Made by a program: the position numbers and the translations under genes. Below are positions 34,423 through 41,287 of a stretch of DNA of 41,287 nucleotides, in pieces. Below the pieces are notes generated by a model. It saw only the letters and a list, made by a program, of their open reading frames with translations. It searched no databases and was not told the origin of the DNA. The first letter of the stretch is position 1; each line of letters starts with the position of its first letter. Source of the DNA: Marinobacterium rhizophilum DSM 18822 (GTDB taxonomy: Bacteria; Pseudomonadota; Gammaproteobacteria; Pseudomonadales; Balneatricaceae); NCBI RefSeq assembly GCF_000378045.1, contig NZ_KB899094.1, positions 247,228 through 288,514 of the forward strand, read 5' to 3'.

Positions 34423-36153
34423 ATGGCAATCAGGTCGATGGCAATCAGGTCGATAGCCGCAGTACGAAGCGCAATCGGTTTTTTGCTCGGGGTGAGTCTT
34501 ACCCTGGCAGGCATTGACCCTGTCCTGGCACGAGGCCCGTCATCCCCGCGTGACGTTATCATCGTGGCCGGCGATCACAATTATCCGCCCTACGAATTTA
34601 TCAATGCCGACGGGCAGCCGGATGGTTATAACACCGATCTGACCCGGGCCATTGCCGAAGTGATGGGCATGGACGTCGAGATTCAGCTCGGGGGCTGGGC
34701 CCAGATGCGCCAGCGGCTGGATAACGGGGAAGTGGATGCCCTGCAGGGCATGTCCTACTCGGACGACCGGGCCGGGCTTTACGAGTTTTCGCCGCCCCAT
34801 GCCATCATTCACCAGTCGGTCTTTGCTCGCAAGGGCGACGCCGAGATCACCGACCTGGCGCAACTGCGGGGCAAGGAAGTGATCGTGCAGGACCGCGGTA
34901 TCCTGCACGACCTGATGCTGCACGATGATGTCGGCGCCAAGCTGATCCTGGCCGATACCCACGCCGATGCGCTGCGCTTGCTGGCATCGGGCAAGCACGA
35001 TTACGCGCTGGTTGCGAATCTGCCGGGACTTTATCTGGGGCGGGAGCTCGAGCTTTCCAACATCGTCACGGTGGGCAAACCTTTTGCCGCGCAACGCTAT
35101 GGCTACAGCGTACTTAAAGGCAATGCAGAGCTGCTGGCGCAGTTCAGCGAAGGCCTGGCCATTCTCAAGAATACCGGACGCCAGCAGGCACTCTATGAAA
35201 AATGGTTCGGCCCGCTGCAAAACTCAGGCGTGCCCTGGAAAAAGATTGGTCAGGCGGCAGGGCTGGTGTCGATCGTGCTGCTGCTGGTGCTGGGCGGTAT
35301 CGTGATCTGGAACCGAATGCTCACCCGGCAAGTGACGCGGCGCACCCAGGAGCTGCAGATTCAGCAGCAGAAGCTGATCCAGGCCGACAAGATGACCTCC
35401 CTCGGTGTCCTGGTGTCGGGCGTGGCCCATGAGATCAACAACCCCTGCGGCCTGTTACTGTTGAATCTGTCCGTGCTGGACGAAGTCTACCGGGATTGCG
35501 AGGAAATACTGGAAGCGCACTACCGTGAACATGGTGACTTCGATCTGGGCGGGCTTTCCTATGCCCGCATGCGGGACGAGGTGCCACAGATGCTCGATGA
35601 CATGCTGGCCGGTGCACAGCGTATCCGCCGCATTGTTGATGATTTGCGCGATTTTGCCCGCCAGGGGCCGGTGGAGCTGAGTGAGACGGCGAATCTCAAC
35701 GAGGTGGTTGCGACCGCTATTCGGCTGGTCGACAACACCATTCGCAAAGCGACCGATCATTTCAAGGTCAGTTACGATGAGGCCGCGCCTGCATTCCGCG
35801 GACATGGCCAGAAGATCGAGCAGGTGGTGATCAACCTGATCGTAAATGCCTGCCAGGCGCTGGAATCGCGTGACAACGCCATCACCGTCACGACCCGGTA
35901 TGATGCCGGATCGGGTATGCTGCGCCTTGAAGTACGGGACCAGGGGCGGGGCATCGAGCCGGAAAACCTCCCGCGCCTGAGTGATCCCTTTTTTACCACC
36001 AAGCGAGAACAGGGCGGCATGGGGCTGGGCCTCTCGGTGTCCGCCAGCATCGTGCAGGAGCACGGTGGCGCTTTGGAATACCACTCCGAACCCGGCAAGG
36101 GTACGCGTGCGGTGTTGTCGCTGCCGGCCAACCAGGGGACCCAACCAACATGA
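34423..36153 (+). CDS. Sensor histidine kinase with periplasmic amino-acid-binding domain
   Basis: 576 residues. A signal or anchor helix (about 12-37) is followed by a periplasmic SBP_bac_3 domain (about 44-265, DVIIVAGDHNYPPYEFINADGQPDGYNTDL). A transmembrane helix (about 276-296) leads into HisKA with H336 in GVAHEINNPCG and an HATPase domain (LIVNACQALE, VRDQGRGIEPENL, GGMGLGLSVSASIVQEHGG). GGAG seven bases before the ATG sets the start; the first ten residues contain a MAIRS-MAIRS duplication. It overlaps the regulator gene as ATGA. The SBP_bac_3 domain and downstream genes suggest it binds an acidic amino acid. Confidence 0.93.
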   Translation: MAIRSMAIRSIAAVRSAIGFLLGVSLTLAGIDPVLARGPSSPRDVIIVAGDHNYPPYEFINADGQPDGYNTDLTRAIAEVMGMDVEIQLGGWAQMRQRLDNGEVDALQGMSYSDDRAGLYEFSPPHAIIHQSVFARKGDAEITDLAQLRGKEVIVQDRGILHDLMLHDDVGAKLILADTHADALRLLASGKHDYALVANLPGLYLGRELELSNIVTVGKPFAAQRYGYSVLKGNAELLAQFSEGLAILKNTGRQQALYEKWFGPLQNSGVPWKKIGQAAGLVSIVLLLVLGGIVIWNRMLTRQVTRRTQELQIQQQKLIQADKMTSLGVLVSGVAHEINNPCGLLLLNLSVLDEVYRDCEEILEAHYREHGDFDLGGLSYARMRDEVPQMLDDMLAGAQRIRRIVDDLRDFARQGPVELSETANLNEVVATAIRLVDNTIRKATDHFKVSYDEAAPAFRGHGQKIEQVVINLIVNACQALESRDNAITVTTRYDAGSGMLRLEVRDQGRGIEPENLPRLSDPFFTTKREQGGMGLGLSVSASIVQEHGGALEYHSEPGKGTRAVLSLPANQGTQPT

Positions 36154-37568
36154 GCACTAATCTGTATCCGTCCTTCGGCGTCCTGCTGGTCGATGATGAG
36201 GCCCCCTTTTTGCGCAGTCTGAGCATTGCACTCGAACGCCGTGGTGGCATCAATCATATTTACCGGTGCGAAGACAGCCGTGAGGCGCTGGGGATCATCG
36301 CCCGCGAACCGATCGGACTGGTGCTGCTGGATCTGACCATGCCGCATCTGTCCGGCGAGGCCGTGCTGCAGCAGATCGTCGAAGAGCATCCGGATGTCGG
36401 CGTCATCATCATCAGCGGCCTGAACCAGTTGGAAACGGCGGTGAATTGTATTCGGCAGGGCGCCTATGACTACTTCATCAAGACCACCGAAGAAGACCGC
36501 CTGATCGAAGGCATTCGCAAGGCGATCCGTATGCAGGAGATGCGGCTCGAAAACCAGGAAATGCGCCGGCGCTTCCTCAGCGACACGCTGGAGCGGCCGG
36601 AGGTTTTCGCCGATATCATTACGCGGGACAAGGGCATGCGTTCGGTGTTCCAGTACCTGGAGGCGGTCTCGGCCAGCAGTCAGTCGGTGCTGATCAGTGG
36701 AGAAAGCGGCACCGGCAAGGAGGCGATCGCGCAGGCTATCCACACGCTCAGCGGGCGCAGTGGCCCCCTGGTGTGTGTCAACGTGGCGGGTCTGGATGAC
36801 AATATTTTTGCCGATACGCTGTTTGGTCACCACCGCGGCGCCTTTACCGGTGCCGACAAGGCACGGGCGGGCATGATCGAGCAGGCCGGCAACGGCACCC
36901 TGTTCCTGGACGAGATCGGTGATCTCAGCCTGGCGTCCCAGGTCAAGCTGCTGCGTCTGCTGCAAGAAGGGGAATACTATGCGCTGGGCAGCGATCGCCC
37001 CAAGCGCATTCGTGCCCGGGTGCTGGTGGCGACCCACCAGAACCTGGAACAGAAACAGCGTGACGGCGCCTTTCGCAAGGATCTGTATTACCGGCTGCGC
37101 ACCCACCAGGTGGAACTGCCGCCGCTACGGCGTCGCCAGGGCGATATCGGCCTGTTGCTGGACTATTTCCTGGCGCAGGCTGCACAGGAGCTGGGCCGCA
37201 ATAAGCCGACCGTCCCGAGGGAACTGCCGGTGCTGCTGCAGAATTATGCCTTTCCCGGCAATGTGCGTGAACTGCGGGCCCTGTGTTACGACGCCCTGAG
37301 CCAGCACCGTGGCGGGGTGCTGTCGATGGATGTGTTTCGCCGCGTGGTCGGGCAGGGCGGTGCGCCGGTGGAGGTCCAAAGCGTTACTGATACGGCCTTG
37401 TTCCCGCCGGATCAGCCGTTACCGACCCTGCAGGAGATGGCCGATCTGCTGGTTGCCGAAGCCATGAAACGGGCGCAGGGCAACCAGTCGCTGGCTTCGC
37501 GGCTGCTGGGTATTTCCCAGCCGGCGCTCAGCAAAAGGCTGAAAAAGGCCCAGCCGGGACCCCTATAA
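36150..37568 (+). CDS. Sigma-54-dependent response regulator (DctD/AauR-like)
   Basis: 472 residues. The receiver has D15-D16 and phosphoacceptor D61 ([10 protein letters not shown]). The AAA+ domain has Walker A GESGTGK (184-190), the sigma-54 contact GAFTGA (230-235) and Walker [10 protein letters not shown] (251-259). A C-terminal Fis-type HTH is [22 protein letters not shown]. All activator residues are intact, so it should open sigma-54 promoters such as the one at 37746-37761. It is coupled to its kinase by ATGA. An 18-base perfect palindrome overlaps its own stop and may be its binding site. Confidence 0.95.
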   Translation: MSTNLYPSFGVLLVDDEAPFLRSLSIALERRGGINHIYRCEDSREALGIIAREPIGLVLLDLTMPHLSGEAVLQQIVEEHPDVGVIIISGLNQLETAVNCIRQGAYDYFIKTTEEDRLIEGIRKAIRMQEMRLENQEMRRRFLSDTLERPEVFADIITRDKGMRSVFQYLEAVSASSQSVLISGESGTGKEAIAQAIHTLSGRSGPLVCVNVAGLDDNIFADTLFGHHRGAFTGADKARAGMIEQAGNGTLFLDEIGDLSLASQVKLLRLLQEGEYYALGSDRPKRIRARVLVATHQNLEQKQRDGAFRKDLYYRLRTHQVELPPLRRRQGDIGLLLDYFLAQAAQELGRNKPTVPRELPVLLQNYAFPGNVRELRALCYDALSQHRGGVLSMDVFRRVVGQGGAPVEVQSVTDTALFPPDQPLPTLQEMADLLVAEAMKRAQGNQSLASRLLGISQPALSKRLKKAQPGPL

Positions 37569-37580
37569 CCAGGGTTATAG
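37563..37580. promoter_or_regulatory. Perfect palindrome, candidate activator site
   Basis: CTATAACCAGGGTTATAG has 8-base arms around AG, about 165 bases upstream of the sigma-54 -24 box. That is a usual distance for an enhancer-like site. It overlaps the regulator's stop codon. A terminator role is possible but less likely without a U tract. Confidence 0.55.
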
Positions 37581-37602
37581 TCAAACCTTTGGAATAGATT
37601 CG

Positions 37603-37625
37603 TAACCTTTTGATATAAAAAGGTA
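37603..37625. promoter_or_regulatory. Second, imperfect palindrome upstream of aspA
   Basis: TAACCTTTT-GATAT-AAAAAGGTA is an AT-rich inverted repeat sharing the AACC/GGT arms with the site 40 bases away. It may be a second activator site or an architectural protein site. Confidence 0.35.
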
Positions 37626-37745
37626 TTTAATAATATCCGGCCTTGCCCCATGACTTTTGTTATACCCCTCCCCAGGCTCGCGTTAGCCGCATTTTTATCC
37701 AAATAATTCATACAAAACAATGGCTTAATATAGACGTTGTCGGTC

Positions 37746-37761
37746 TGGCATCGTCCTTGCA
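37746..37761 (+). promoter_or_regulatory. Sigma-54 promoter of aspA
   Basis: TGGCATCGTCCTTGCA fits the TGGCAY-N5-TTGCW consensus with the invariant GG and GC at -24 and -12. It lies about 105 bases before the aspA ATG and directly downstream of a sigma-54 activator gene. Confidence 0.8.
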
Positions 37762-37866
37762 GTTTACTGTTTGAGATGTTTGAGATCAGACCATGGTCGC
37801 CCGGACTCCAGTCTTCGGGGCAGGCGCAATGGCTGATACAACAATAAACAGCATGGGACGACATCG

Positions 37867-39318
37867 ATGGGTCAACACCAACCATTGCAACAGTTGAACA
37901 ACCGGCGGCGGGAGAAGGATCTGCTCGGCGAGGCCTGGGTTCCCGCCGAGGCGTACTACGGTATCCAGACACAGCGCGCCCGCGATAATTTTGACCTCAG
38001 TGGCATCAAACTGAAGCTGTTCCCCCAGCTGATCAATGCGCTGGCGCTGGTAAAGGTCGCCTGTGCAAAGGCCAACAATAATCTGGGGCTGCTGGACGAA
38101 ACCAAGACCGATGCCATCGAGGCTGCCGGCAAAATGATTCTGAACGGTCAGTACCACGATCAGTTCGTCGTTGACATGATTCAGGGCGGGGCCGGCACCT
38201 CGACCAACATGAACGCCAACGAAGTCATGGCGAACATCGGCCTCGAACATATGGGCCACAGCCGGGGCGAGTACGCCCACCTGCACCCCAACAACGACGT
38301 CAACATGTCGCAGTCGACCAACGATGCCTACCCCACGGCAGTACGCCTGGCCATCCTGTTGAAACACAGCGATCTGGTCAAGGCCCTGGCCTCCCTGCGG
38401 GACGCCTTCGCCGCCAAGGGCGAGGAATTTGCCGACATCATCAAGATGGGCCGTACCCAGTTGCAGGATGCAGTGCCCATGACCCTGGGGCAGGAATTCC
38501 AGTCCTTTGCCAGCACCCTGGGCGAGGACATTCAGCGTATCGATGGGCTCTCTGAACTGCTCAAAGAAGTGAACCTGGGCGGTACTGCCATCGGTACCGG
38601 CATCAACACCGACCCGGAATACGCACGCCTGGCCGTGGGGTACCTGTCGCAACTCAGCGGATTTGAATTCAAGCGCGCCACCGACCTGGTGGAAGCGAGC
38701 TCCGACATGGGCGCCTTCGTGCTGTTCTCCGGCATGCTCAAGCGCCTGGCCGTGAAGCTGTCCAAGATTGCCAACGACCTGCGCATGCTCAGCATGGGAC
38801 CGCGTTGCGGTCTGAACGAAATCAACCTGCCGGCGCAGCAGCCCGGCAGCTCCATCATGCCCGGCAAGATCAATCCGGTGATCCCGGAAGCGGTCAACCA
38901 GGTCGCCTACCAGGTGATCGGCAATGACGTTGCCATCACCATGGCGGCAGAAGCGGGCCAGCTGCAGCTCAATGCCATGGAACCTCTGATCGCCTACAAC
39001 GTGCTGGAATCGATCCGCATGCTGACCCAGGCGATGGATATGTTCCGCAACCGCTGTGTACGGGGCATCACCGCCAACCGCGAGCGTTGTCAGGAGCTGG
39101 TGGACATGAGCATCGGCGTCATCACTGCAGTGGTTCCCTACATCGGTTACGAAAACACCACCCGCATCGCCAAGAGCGCGCTGGAAACCGGGCGTGGCGT
39201 ACTGGAACTGATCCGCGAAGAAGAGCTGATGAGCGAAGAAGAGCTCAACGAGGTGCTCAAGCCCGCCAACATGATTCGTCCGCAACGGCGTCGCCCGGGC
39301 ACCGCCAAAGGCGTTTAA
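37867..39318 (+). CDS. aspA: Aspartate ammonia-lyase
   Basis: Converts L-aspartate to fumarate and ammonia. 483 residues, of the fumarase/aspartase superfamily. The three conserved blocks are present: GAGTSTNMNANEV, the TNDAYPT region, and the signature GSSIMPGKINP (327-337) with the catalytic serine on the flexible loop. The sequence reads like aspartase, not fumarase C. The gene follows a sigma-54 promoter and is 23 bases before the transporter gene. It probably feeds carbon and nitrogen from aspartate taken up by that transporter. Confidence 0.93.
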   Translation: MGQHQPLQQLNNRRREKDLLGEAWVPAEAYYGIQTQRARDNFDLSGIKLKLFPQLINALALVKVACAKANNNLGLLDETKTDAIEAAGKMILNGQYHDQFVVDMIQGGAGTSTNMNANEVMANIGLEHMGHSRGEYAHLHPNNDVNMSQSTNDAYPTAVRLAILLKHSDLVKALASLRDAFAAKGEEFADIIKMGRTQLQDAVPMTLGQEFQSFASTLGEDIQRIDGLSELLKEVNLGGTAIGTGINTDPEYARLAVGYLSQLSGFEFKRATDLVEASSDMGAFVLFSGMLKRLAVKLSKIANDLRMLSMGPRCGLNEINLPAQQPGSSIMPGKINPVIPEAVNQVAYQVIGNDVAITMAAEAGQLQLNAMEPLIAYNVLESIRMLTQAMDMFRNRCVRGITANRERCQELVDMSIGVITAVVPYIGYENTTRIAKSALETGRGVLELIREEELMSEEELNEVLKPANMIRPQRRRPGTAKGV

Positions 39319-39341
39319 CAACAACAATGAAGGAAAGATCC

Positions 39342-40622
39342 ATGCAACAAGCAACGATAGCGCAACCCCGTGCCGGTTTCTGGAGCCGGCTGGCACTGTG
39401 GAAGAAAATCCTGATTGGCATGGCGCTGGGCATGCTGGCGGGGGCGATTCTGGGACCCGATGCGCAGATGCTCAAACCGATCGGCACCCTCTTTATCAAC
39501 GCCATCAAGATGCTGATCGTACCGCTGGTCTTCTGCTCGCTGGTGGTCGGTGTTACCTCGATGCAGGACACCCGCAAACTGGGCCGCATCGGCCTGAAAT
39601 CGCTCGTGCTCTATATGGGTACCACCGCGGTGGCCATCAGCATCGGGCTGGCAATGGGCACCGTCTTCATGCCCGGAGAGGGCATCAATATGGTGGCGGC
39701 CGAGGCTGCCGCCAGCGCCAAGGAAGCCCCCACGTTGGTACAGACGCTGCTCGACATGGTTCCGAAGAACCCGGTCAGTGCACTGGCAGCGGGCAATATC
39801 CTGCAGATCATCGTGTTCGCACTGGGCCTGGGTATTGCCCTGAATCTTTCGGGTGAGAAAGCAAAGCCGGCCGTGGAGCTGTTCGAGAGCCTCGCGGAAG
39901 GCATGTACAAGCTGACCGAGCTGGTGATGAAGCTGGCGCCCTACGGCGTGTTCGGCCTGATGGCCTGGGTGTCGGGCAAGTACGGCATGGAGATTCTACT
40001 GCCGCTGATCAAGGTGATCGCCGTGGTGTACCTGGGCTGTATCATCCATGTGGTGGTGTTTTACTCCGGCCTGATCAGCACGCTGGGCCGCCTGAACCCG
40101 GTGCGTTATCTCAAGGGTCTGGTCAATCCGGCGGCAGTAGCCTTTACCACCACCAGCAGCTCCGGCACCCTGCCGGCCACGATAAAGGCTGCCCGTGAGG
40201 AAATGGGTGTCTCCAAGGGTATCTCGAGCTTTGTTCTGCCGCTGGGGGCGACCATCAACATGGATGGTACTGCGCTTTACCAGGGTGTCTGTGCGCTTTT
40301 CATATCCCAGGCATTTGGGATCGACCTGACGTTCTCCGACTATCTGCTGATCATCATGACGTCGACCCTGGCATCCATCGGTACCGCCGGTGTACCGGGC
40401 GCGGGCCTGATTATGCTGTCGCTGGTACTGACTACCGTCGGGCTGCCGATGGAAGGCCTTGCCATCATCGCCGGTATCGACCGTATCCTGGACATGGCCC
40501 GCACGACTGTGAACGTCTGCGGCGACATGATGGTTACCGTACTGGTCGGCAAGAGCGAAAATGAACTGGATGAGACGGTTTATAACCGCTCGAGCACTGC
40601 GGCCGAGGCAGAACTGGCCTGA
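39342..40622 (+). CDS. Dicarboxylate/amino acid:cation symporter (DAACS family)
   Basis: 426-residue glutamate/aspartate or C4-dicarboxylate symporter of the GltP/DctA family. TTTSSSGTLPATI (HP1 loop region) and NMDGTALYQG (TM7) are the family motifs. The TM8 segment ARTTVNVCGDMMVTVLVGK carries the substrate-contacting residues. AAGGA seven bases before the ATG at 39342 chooses it over the ATG at 39327. Pairing with aspartase favours aspartate as substrate, but dicarboxylate transport is possible. The gene is followed by a strong terminator. Confidence 0.92.
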   Translation: MQQATIAQPRAGFWSRLALWKKILIGMALGMLAGAILGPDAQMLKPIGTLFINAIKMLIVPLVFCSLVVGVTSMQDTRKLGRIGLKSLVLYMGTTAVAISIGLAMGTVFMPGEGINMVAAEAAASAKEAPTLVQTLLDMVPKNPVSALAAGNILQIIVFALGLGIALNLSGEKAKPAVELFESLAEGMYKLTELVMKLAPYGVFGLMAWVSGKYGMEILLPLIKVIAVVYLGCIIHVVVFYSGLISTLGRLNPVRYLKGLVNPAAVAFTTTSSSGTLPATIKAAREEMGVSKGISSFVLPLGATINMDGTALYQGVCALFISQAFGIDLTFSDYLLIIMTSTLASIGTAGVPGAGLIMLSLVLTTVGLPMEGLAIIAGIDRILDMARTTVNVCGDMMVTVLVGKSENELDETVYNRSSTAAEAELA

Positions 40623-40636
40623 CCCCCAAAACAGGC

Positions 40637-40659
40637 GCTACCCGGCCATGCCGGGTAGC
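40637..40659 (+). terminator. Intrinsic terminator after the symporter gene
   Basis: GCTACCCGGC-CAT-GCCGGGTAGC is a perfect 10-base-pair stem with a 3-base loop, 14 bases after the stop, followed by a T-rich TCTCTGTT. Confidence 0.8.
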
Positions 40660-41287
40660 TCTCTGTTCAGCGGCGTTTTGCTGCAAGACGAAATCCGTAC
40701 CACCTCCCTTCATCCTGCTGATCACCGTGCCATTCAAGGCAGGGTACGGTTAGCTGCTCCAGCCCGACCAACCAAATACGGCGGGCAATGATGCATCAAC
40801 GTCACTCGACTGTCACCGCGATCCCCTGAGCGCCGCCGATGCTCCGCTTCATCGGCGCATCCTGGAACAGGTGCGCGCGCTTGCTTGCGCTCCTGGCATC
40901 CTGACCCGCAAACCAGAAATCTTCCGTTCAATGGAAGCAGATTGGGAGCCTGGGACGCTTTACCAAAACGGTATTTCTGGCCCGGGCTTTGTCTGCGCAG
41001 TCGAGTAGGAAGCAATCTGGAGACGGGCAACACAATCCGATTAATCCGCAGTTTAATTTTGGGCTTTCCGAAATTACGCTTTCTGCTGAATTGCTGTTAA
41101 GTATGGCGGTATGGCGCAGAGAAGTCAGTCTGCTATGTGCCCAGGCCGTGTGAAAACTCTTGTGATTAGGAAATCGTACCGGCAGGAAAGCATACAAGGC
41201 GATTACGAGCCGTGTCAGTGACCCTCCTTCATATCATCCCAGAAACTTTCGAATACGCCCGCTGGAAAGGTTGGCGCTTTTCAGCGG
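40660..41287. other. Non-coding right end of the window
   Basis: About 630 bases without a gene I can support. Contains a GCCGATG/CATCGGC hairpin near 40835-40856. A 21-codon minus-strand stretch (about 41280-41215) reading GVFESFWDDMKEGH before a stop might be the end of a broken gene, but it is too short to call. Confidence 0.4.

Noticed and set aside
35772-37106. A 444-codon minus-strand frame opposite the kinase and regulator genes
   Set aside because: It crosses two well-defined genes on the other strand and has no domain content.
37786-39396. A 536-codon open frame on the minus strand opposite aspA
   Set aside because: Antisense shadow of the aspartase gene, caused by codon bias. The plus strand has all aspartase signatures.
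41215-41280. Minus-strand reading GVFESFWDDMKEGH as a gene end
   Set aside because: Only 21 codons with an upstream stop. There is no way to assign a family or extend it past the window edge.

Overview
The window looks like a piece of a moderately GC-rich gammaproteobacterial chromosome. The evidence is a liu-type leucine catabolic operon, Pseudomonas-like REP palindromes, a FixLJ-like sensor pair, a sigma-54 regulatory circuit for acidic amino acids, and coding-strand composition typical of marine or soil gammaproteobacteria (Oceanospirillales or Pseudomonadales). The genus cannot be fixed from sequence alone.

Region 1 (1-3277). The left edge holds 104-bp direct repeats. Each carries the first codons of what looks like an ABC-2 permease gene, directly after an ABC ATPase gene on the minus strand. 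A two-CBS-domain protein and a luciferase-like flavin monooxygenase follow on the plus strand.

Region 2 (3273-16433) is core acyl-CoA metabolism. liuA-liuB-liuC-liuD-liuE (minus strand) encodes the path from isovaleryl-CoA to acetoacetate plus acetyl-CoA. A TetR regulator sits upstream. Two perfect ATACG-N4-CGTAT palindromes straddle a TTGACA/TACGAT promoter in front of liuA, and a near copy lies before the TetR gene. Divergent from it run an acyl-CoA synthetase, a hotdog thioesterase and an alpha/beta hydrolase. Converging on these is a PAS histidine kinase and FixJ-like regulator pair. The 5' end of liuD has been duplicated, leaving a 41-codon orphan leader ORF.

Region 3 (16434-33201) is an accessory patchwork: an Ada-type zinc-binding mini-protein, a methyltransferase, an acyltransferase 3, and a run of small plus-strand genes (nucleotidyltransferase fold, GNAT, isoprenylcysteine methyltransferase-like, YdeI-like) separated by attC-like inverted-repeat remnants. 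Two dead IS3-family orfA fragments lie here. Next comes a compact URC-type uracil-catabolism cluster (urc1, urc4, upp) with a MITE-like element between urc4 and upp. The rest is an orphan MbcA/ParS/Xre-type antitoxin, a zinc-ribbon membrane protein with an HEFGH motif, a degraded gene, a QorB/HxlR divergent pair, small membrane proteins, a DUF2157 protein behind another attC-like segment, and an Asp/Glu racemase family gene.

Region 4 (33493-40659) is an acidic amino acid module: a HypT-like LysR regulator, a histidine kinase with a periplasmic amino-acid-binding domain, a sigma-54 activator, a sigma-54 promoter (37746-37761), then aspartase and a DAACS dicarboxylate/amino acid symporter, closed by a strong terminator. 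The last 630 bases hold no gene I can support.

No rRNA, tRNA or CRISPR array was seen. The most noteworthy items are the tandem permease-start repeats, the liuD leader duplication, the URC cluster split by a MITE, and the cassette-like stretches without a visible integrase.
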